Origin: SKVR01 sp964410015
Lineage (GTDB): Bacteria; Bacteroidota; Bacteroidia; Bacteroidales; UBA7960
Direction: 5' to 3'
Assembly: GCA_964410015.1 (NCBI GenBank)
Contig: CAYPFV010000099.1
Coordinates: forward strand, 1-12,088
Length of the DNA: 12,088 bases
In this document: one piece after another, positions 7,857 through 12,088 of the stretch
Position numbering within the stretch: the first letter of the stretch is position 1
Layout: each line of letters starts with the position of its first letter
Notes under the pieces: model-generated
What the model was told of the DNA's origin: nothing
The model's database searches: none
Seen by the model: the letters and a program-made list of their open reading frames with translations, nothing else
Made by a program: the position numbers and the translations under genes

Positions 7857-8577
7857 TATTATCTGTTTTTTGATTCATTATTTTTTCATCCTCGTTTTTT
7901 CTTTTGATACTACTCACCACCCCAAACCCAAAACTCACCCCTTTGCCTAAGCCGATAAGATTGGGGAGGAATACGTTGGTTTTGAAAGTGAGGCGGAATG
8001 CCATTACTTTGTTGCCTTTTAATTTGGTGGGACGGTAGGTGAAACCTTTGTCAATAAATACCTCTATGGGTTTTTCTACCTGCCATGCTATACCTTTGGC
8101 AAAACTCAGTATGTTCCCTTTGAGGATGGCAGTGAGCATGGCCACGCGCTCTTCATCATCCTGTATTTCCATAAATCGCTTGTAGTTATTCTGGTTTAAG
8201 GCTATCCAATTGTATAACTTGTAATGAAAAAGTTTGTCCCATACCTGCATGGTAAACTGGTTCAGGTTGAGGTTTTCAATGCTCATGTTTAGCTTTCTTC
8301 CGCTGATGGTCAGCGACCAGTCTTTTTGCTGAAAAAAATGATGAACCTGATCCACACCTTGTTCTATACATATGATACCGGGTTTGCCTCCTATGTTTTT
8401 ATACTGGATAAGTGGATAGCGATACGAATAACTGTCTTTTCCCAGATGGTTGTGAAAAAGGATGTTTTCCAAACCTGCTTTTTCTGCAATGGCGCCCCTG
8501 AACGCGGGTATTTCATGTCCGGCCAATTCTCCGTCAAAATTGATACGTAGTGTGCGTATTCTTTTCGGATTTTCCAT
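7846..8577 (-). CDS. cas6: CRISPR RNA-processing endoribonuclease Cas6
   Basis: Cas6 cuts the CRISPR transcript within repeats to give crRNAs with an 8-nucleotide 5' tag. The 243-residue protein has the two-ferredoxin layout: an N-terminal strand (RTLRINFDG), FRGAIAEKAG, the strand-loop SYRYPLIQYKNIGGKPGI, and the C-terminal Gly-rich loop GLGKGVSFGFG (209-219) that defines the family. H42 and H44 (LFHNHLG) lie where Cas6 proteins often place the catalytic His, but I cannot assign which. A charged tail of about 20 residues follows the Gly-rich loop. It is the first gene of the operon and overlaps cas10 by 11 bases, implying co-transcription. Hand-counted GC is about 42%, clearly above cas10. 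The array it serves is not in this window. Confidence 0.9.
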   Translation of the reverse strand: MENPKRIRTLRINFDGELAGHEIPAFRGAIAEKAGLENILFHNHLGKDSYSYRYPLIQYKNIGGKPGIICIEQGVDQVHHFFQQKDWSLTISGRKLNMSIENLNLNQFTMQVWDKLFHYKLYNWIALNQNNYKRFMEIQDDEERVAMLTAILKGNILSFAKGIAWQVEKPIEVFIDKGFTYRPTKLKGNKVMAFRLTFKTNVFLPNLIGLGKGVSFGFGVVSSIKRKNEDEKIMNQKTDNNGE

Positions 8578-9401
8578 AGATGCTCATGTTTATCTTTGCC
8601 TTTTTCAGGGAAAATCTTCTTGTTCAATCATAATATTATACCTTTACTGTTAAGGTTCATAACATGCTGTATGACTTATGATTGGTTCTTCATTCCCCTG
8701 GTACTTTGATTTATATGTTAATACATTTCGTTTGCAATATACTGCATTTGAAAAAAATAACCAAATATTTTTTGGATAAATTGATTATAAAATTTGCCTG
8801 GATATTACTATGTTGTTGTTTGTTAGTGTTATATAAGTTTTAAAAATGGTTTTTGAGCATTCTCTTTTTGAAATCCTGAAATTAGTTTTTTCACAGGAAT
8901 TTTCTTCCGGATATGTTAATGCAATAGGTCAACAGCCATATTTTCAGGCATTGAGCCCCCACTGCATATCCGGGCAAAACCACCACAAACTAAAAAAAAA
9001 TCGTACACTCCCTGTCATCTGTCAGGAAAGCGCTGAGTTACTCTTTTATAAAACCCGGAAAGTAAACTGTCTGATTTTTATTTACATATATGATCGAGGA
9101 ATGACTAAACAGAATCCATTTCTAATTTCCGGACCATTGAAATTATCATTACCCGTTTGGAACTTTCAAAATTTTCACACTTTTATCACTAACAATATTC
9201 CTACATTTGCAAAAAGATGCCTGAATCCACTCAGAATACGGGTTTTGCAAAATTGGCAAAATTTTTTTTAATTGCCTGAATATCAACTATTAAAAAAAGT
9301 GTCAACGGATGTTCAATTTATTTCTAAAATGGGATTTATATTTTGAAATTTTTCTTCATCAACTCAAATTTTATAATTCAAAACAAACAAAACAAAAGCT
9401 T
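8578..9401. other. Divergent intergenic region without a credible gene
   Basis: These 824 bases separate the minus-strand cas operon from the plus-strand peptidase gene, so promoters for both should lie here. I find no CRISPR repeats, tRNA or rRNA. The only sizeable open frame (8846-9271, plus) has no recognisable motif and irregular composition, and I do not call it. An imperfect palindrome, CCTTTACTGTTAAGG, lies at 8641-8655, about 65-80 bases before cas6, and a short inverted repeat CCAAA-TATTT-TTTGG lies at 8761-8775. No convincing minus-strand TAnnTTTG element was found upstream of cas6. Confidence 0.6.
9202..9209 (+). promoter_or_regulatory. Possible Bacteroidota-type -7 promoter element for the S9D peptidase gene
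   Basis: TACATTTG followed by C matches the Bacteroidota -7 consensus TAnnTTTG recognised by the primary sigma factor of this phylum. It would place a transcription start near 9215 and leave a leader of about 185 bases before the peptidase ATG at 9402. A matching TTTG-type -33 box is not clear; only T-rich sequence (TTTT at 9181) is present at a plausible spacing. The assignment is tentative. Confidence 0.3.
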
Positions 9402-11822
9402 ATGTTAAAAAAAAGATTTATCATTTTCGGTTTGGTATGTTGCCTGGCAGGTTTATCCTCAGCACAGGATAACCTTTCTTACCAGATGCCTCCACAGGAT
9501 ATCGTTGATATTGTGGATGCACCTGGTACGCCTTCCTTGTCTGTATCTCCGGACAATTCTACCATGTTGTTGATTGAAAATCCCGGATTATCGACCATTG
9601 AAGACCTGGCCAGAGAGGAGTTGCGTTTGGGGGGTCTGCGTATCGATCCTGCCACCAATGGTCCGAGCAGAAGCAATTACGGCGTTGGCTTGATATTGAG
9701 CGATATTTACGGAAATGATAAACAACAGGTTACCGGATTGCCTGACAATCCCCGTATTCGCAATCTGCAGTGGTCGGCAGATGGTCAGCACATTGGTTTT
9801 ACGCATACCGCCGAAGATCATATTGAATTGTGGGTGGTGGATGTTGCTGCTGCACATGCGCGACAACTCACAGAAAGACATGTGAATGATGTGATGGGAA
9901 ATGCTTTTGCCTGGGTTTCCGACAATCAAACCATCCTTTTTACCGCCATTCCTGAAAACAGGGGAGAGGCACCTGCGCGCCCCAATGTGGCAGAAGGCCC
10001 TATCGTGCAGCAGAGCCTGGGCAGAAAAGCCGCTGTAAGAACCTACCAGGACATGATATCCGATCGTTATGATGAGGATATTTTTGATTATTATGCCCAA
10101 AGCCAACTGCTAAAGGTTGACCTGGATGGAAATGTTGATGAGATGACCGGGACCGGCGTTATCTGGTACTTCAGCATCTCTCCTGATGCCCGGTATGTTT
10201 TGGTCAACCATATTCAGAAACCTTATTCATATATTGTCCCCTTTTCTCGTTTTCCACAAACCATGGAGGTGTTGGATATGGATGGCGAAAGGGTTTACCT
10301 GGTTGCAGAGGTGCCGGTTGCCGACAATATTCCGCAGGGCTTTGGTGCCACACGCACCGGACGCCGGAGTGTGCAGTGGAGAAATGACCAACCTGCTTCT
10401 CTTTATTGGGTAGAAGCTTTGGATGAAGGAGACCCTGCTGCAGAGGCAGAGTTCAGAGACCAGGTGTTTGCTCTCCAGGCTCCTTTTACCCAAGACCCCA
10501 TGCCGGTATTGAAACTGCAGCTGCGCTACTCAGGCATTACCTGGGGAAGCAACGACAGAGCAGTGGTATACGAATCGTGGATGAAAACACGCCGGAGAAT
10601 CACCAGCTTCTTCGATCCCGGACAGGCTGATACCGAGAAAGAGGTGATCTGGGATCGCTCTTATGAAGACCGCTACAACGATCCGGGAAACTTTCAAACC
10701 ACAACCAATGAAGATGGCGAAAATGTCCTGCTTACCGACAGAAGGGGTCGTAAACTTTATTTGTTTGGACAAGGAGCGTCAGAGGAAGGCAACCGTCCGT
10801 TTGTAGATGAATTTGATATCAAAAGTATGGAGACCAAACGTTTATGGCGATCGGAAGCACCCTTTTACGAATATCCTGTAGAGCTGATTAACCCCCGCGC
10901 TGGTTTGGTTATAACACGTCGCGAATCCAGGGATATGCATCCCAATTATTTTATCAGGGATATGAAACGCGACCGTCTGACGCAGATCACCGATCTTCCT
11001 GATCCTTATGAATCGCTCAGCGATCTGCAATCGGAAATGGTTCATTATACCCGTGAAGATGGTGTTCCGCTAAGTGGTACGCTCTATTTGCCTGCGGGAT
11101 ATGATCCTGAGAATGATGATCCGCTGCCAACCCTGTTGTGGGCTTATCCGAGAGAGTATAAAAGTGCGGATGCGGCAGGCCAGGTGAGTGGATCGCCTTA
11201 CAGATATACACGTGTGGGCGCTACATCGCCGGTTTTGTTGGCTACGCAGGGGTATGCCGTGCTCAACAATGCCAGCTTCCCGGTCATAGGCGAGGGAGAT
11301 GAAGAACCTAATGATACTTTTGTGGAACAACTGGTGGCCAATGCCGAAGCTGCCATCAACAAACTGGTAGAAATGGGTGTAACAGATCCGGAAAGAGTAG
11401 CTGTTTCTGGTCATTCATACGGGGCTTTTATGACGGTGAATCTGCTGGCACATTCCAATCTTTTTGCTGCTGGTGTGGCGCGCAGCGGGGCTTACAACCG
11501 CACGCTCACACCCTTTGGTTTTCAGTATGAAGAGCGCACTTACTGGGAGAATCCTGACCTGTATCATCGCATGTCGCCTTTTTCTCATGCCGATAAAATT
11601 GAAACTCCCTTGCTACTCATTCATGGTGATGCTGATAACAATTCGGGTACCTTTACCATGCAAAGCGAACGCATGTATGACGCTTTGCGGGGACACGGCG
11701 CAACAGTCAGACTGGTATTGCTCCCTCATGAATCGCATGGATATTCAGCAAGAGAATCGGCTCTTCATATGCATTGGGAATGGATTGAATGGCTGGATAA
11801 GTATGTCAAAAATAAAGAATAA
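9402..11822 (+). CDS. Exported S9D-family serine peptidase (glutamyl endopeptidase-like)
   Basis: This 806-residue prolyl-oligopeptidase-fold enzyme resembles plant chloroplast glutamyl endopeptidase (CGEP, MEROPS S9D). The mature N-terminus has the family's PPQDIVDIVDAPGTPSLSVSP and EELRLGGLRIDPATNGPSR segments, followed by a long beta-propeller region. The C-terminal hydrolase domain has the nucleophile in GHSYGAF (S672), the acid in HGDADNNSGT (D745) and the base in LPHESHGYSARES (H779). A Sec signal peptide (Lys-Lys-Arg, hydrophobic core, then SSAQ) covers roughly residues 1-21, without a lipobox, so the product is probably periplasmic. I start at the ATG at 9402 because it begins this signal peptide. 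The open frame reaches back to 9309, but those 31 residues would bury it. Cleavage after Glu is inferred from the plant relative. GC is visibly higher than in the cas operon. Confidence 0.92.
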   Translation: MLKKRFIIFGLVCCLAGLSSAQDNLSYQMPPQDIVDIVDAPGTPSLSVSPDNSTMLLIENPGLSTIEDLAREELRLGGLRIDPATNGPSRSNYGVGLILSDIYGNDKQQVTGLPDNPRIRNLQWSADGQHIGFTHTAEDHIELWVVDVAAAHARQLTERHVNDVMGNAFAWVSDNQTILFTAIPENRGEAPARPNVAEGPIVQQSLGRKAAVRTYQDMISDRYDEDIFDYYAQSQLLKVDLDGNVDEMTGTGVIWYFSISPDARYVLVNHIQKPYSYIVPFSRFPQTMEVLDMDGERVYLVAEVPVADNIPQGFGATRTGRRSVQWRNDQPASLYWVEALDEGDPAAEAEFRDQVFALQAPFTQDPMPVLKLQLRYSGITWGSNDRAVVYESWMKTRRRITSFFDPGQADTEKEVIWDRSYEDRYNDPGNFQTTTNEDGENVLLTDRRGRKLYLFGQGASEEGNRPFVDEFDIKSMETKRLWRSEAPFYEYPVELINPRAGLVITRRESRDMHPNYFIRDMKRDRLTQITDLPDPYESLSDLQSEMVHYTREDGVPLSGTLYLPAGYDPENDDPLPTLLWAYPREYKSADAAGQVSGSPYRYTRVGATSPVLLATQGYAVLNNASFPVIGEGDEEPNDTFVEQLVANAEAAINKLVEMGVTDPERVAVSGHSYGAFMTVNLLAHSNLFAAGVARSGAYNRTLTPFGFQYEERTYWENPDLYHRMSPFSHADKIETPLLLIHGDADNNSGTFTMQSERMYDALRGHGATVRLVLLPHESHGYSARESALHMHWEWIEWLDKYVKNKE

Positions 11823-11858
11823 AATTTAACTTCTGTTTGTGTAATACAAGTGGTTGGT

Positions 11859-11900
11859 ATTGATGAAAATTTTATCAATATCAACCATTTTCTTATCAAT
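11859..11900 (+). promoter_or_regulatory. Possible A/T-rich hairpin overlapping the sfsA start codon
   Basis: ATTGATGAAAAT at 11859-11870 can pair with ATTTTC (11887-11892) and ATCAAT (11895-11900), giving 12 base pairs with a 2-base bulge. The distal arm includes the first two bases of the proposed sfsA ATG. The same 5' arm can alternatively pair through ATTGAT with ATCAAT at 11874-11879. The stems are A/T-rich and weak, and could be chance in this A/T-rich spacer. Confidence 0.2.
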
Positions 11901-12088
11901 GAAAAAAGATATGATCAAATATGTTCCTGATCTGATACCAGGCAGGCTGGTGAGAAGGTATAAGCGATTTCTGGCAGATGTGATCCTGGAAAACGGAGAT
12001 ACAGTGGTGGCACACTGCACCAACTCCGGAAGTATGAAAAGTTGCCTGGAGGAGGATGCCCGTGTTTTTCTCTCGCCGGTTTCAGATC
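11899..12088 (+). CDS. sfsA: SfsA family protein (sugar fermentation stimulation / nuclease-like), 5' part only
   Basis: Only the first 63 codons are inside the window; the gene continues past its end. The segment LIPGRLVRRYKRFLADV followed by NGDTVVAHCTNSGSMKSC matches the start of SfsA, in which a RYKRF motif and an HCpNtGxM motif are characteristic. The family pairs an N-terminal OB-like fold with a PD-(D/E)XK nuclease-like domain. E. coli SfsA was named for an effect on maltose metabolism, and its biochemical role is unsettled. I chose the ATG at 11899, which leaves a short N-terminus like that of relatives. In-frame ATGs at 11863 and 11911 are alternatives. It lies 76 bases after the peptidase stop on the same strand, so read-through from that gene is possible. 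Confidence 0.88.
   Translation, partial: MKKDMIKYVPDLIPGRLVRRYKRFLADVILENGDTVVAHCTNSGSMKSCLEEDARVFLSPVSD

Noticed and set aside
8590..8597. Plus-strand TATCTTTG-like promoter element just upstream of cas6
   Set aside because: It points away from cas6 into a region with no credible gene, and there is no supporting -33 element. A chance match is likely in A/T-rich DNA.
8846..9271. 141-residue plus-strand open frame
   Set aside because: No recognisable motif, domain or signal peptide, and its composition looks like translated intergenic sequence. Its 3' half overlaps the likely promoter of the peptidase gene.
9588..10106. 172-residue minus-strand open frame inside the peptidase gene
   Set aside because: It lies wholly opposite a well-supported gene with conserved family motifs, and has no recognisable domain of its own.
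11826..12023. 65-residue minus-strand open frame at the right end
   Set aside because: It is antisense to the conserved SfsA N-terminus, which is clearly the coding strand.

Overview
The window looks like a piece of a Bacteroidota (Bacteroidetes) chromosome. Start codons are preceded by A/T-rich sequence rather than purine-rich Shine-Dalgarno sites. A TAnnTTTG-type -7 element lies upstream of the plus-strand peptidase gene. The peptidase belongs to a family (S9D, glutamyl endopeptidase-like) that is common in this phylum. The phylum assignment is inference from these traits; no RNA marker gene is present.

Layout. (1) Positions 1-290 hold two adjoining arrays of one palindromic intergenic repeat family in opposite orientations: a 49-bp-period array and a 26-bp-period array. 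(2) Positions 306-8577, minus strand, hold a seven-gene type III-A (Csm) CRISPR-Cas operon. In transcription order it reads cas6, cas10 (csm1), csm2, csm3, csm4, csm5 and a Card1/Can2-type CARF nuclease. (3) Positions 8578-9401 are a non-coding region between the divergent cas operon and the next gene; I see no CRISPR array, tRNA or credible gene in it. (4) Positions 9402-11822, plus strand, encode an exported S9D serine peptidase. (5) From position 11899 the window runs into the start of an sfsA homologue, cut off by the window end.

How the operon should work, from known type III-A biology. Cas6 trims crRNA precursors. Cas10, Csm2, Csm3, Csm4 and Csm5 assemble on the crRNA. Binding of foreign RNA triggers target RNA cleavage by Csm3, ssDNA cleavage by the Cas10 HD domain and cyclic oligoadenylate (cOA) synthesis by the Cas10 GGDD palm. 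The CARF nuclease encoded last in the operon is the expected cOA-activated effector. All the key catalytic motifs are visible, so the interference module looks intact. The adaptation genes (cas1/cas2), a CRISPR array and a separate ring nuclease are not in the window.

The most unusual points are as follows. Csm5 carries a long C-terminal extension: about 105 residues of highly charged predicted coiled coil followed by an unrecognised Trp/Lys-rich domain of about 80 residues. GC content is uneven, with the cas10-to-csm4 core more A/T-rich than cas6 and the effector gene at its two ends. The repeat at the distal end of the operon has inverted orientation, two unit lengths and compensatory changes in its hairpin stem. 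The system itself is a recognisable type III-A locus, not a wholly new one.
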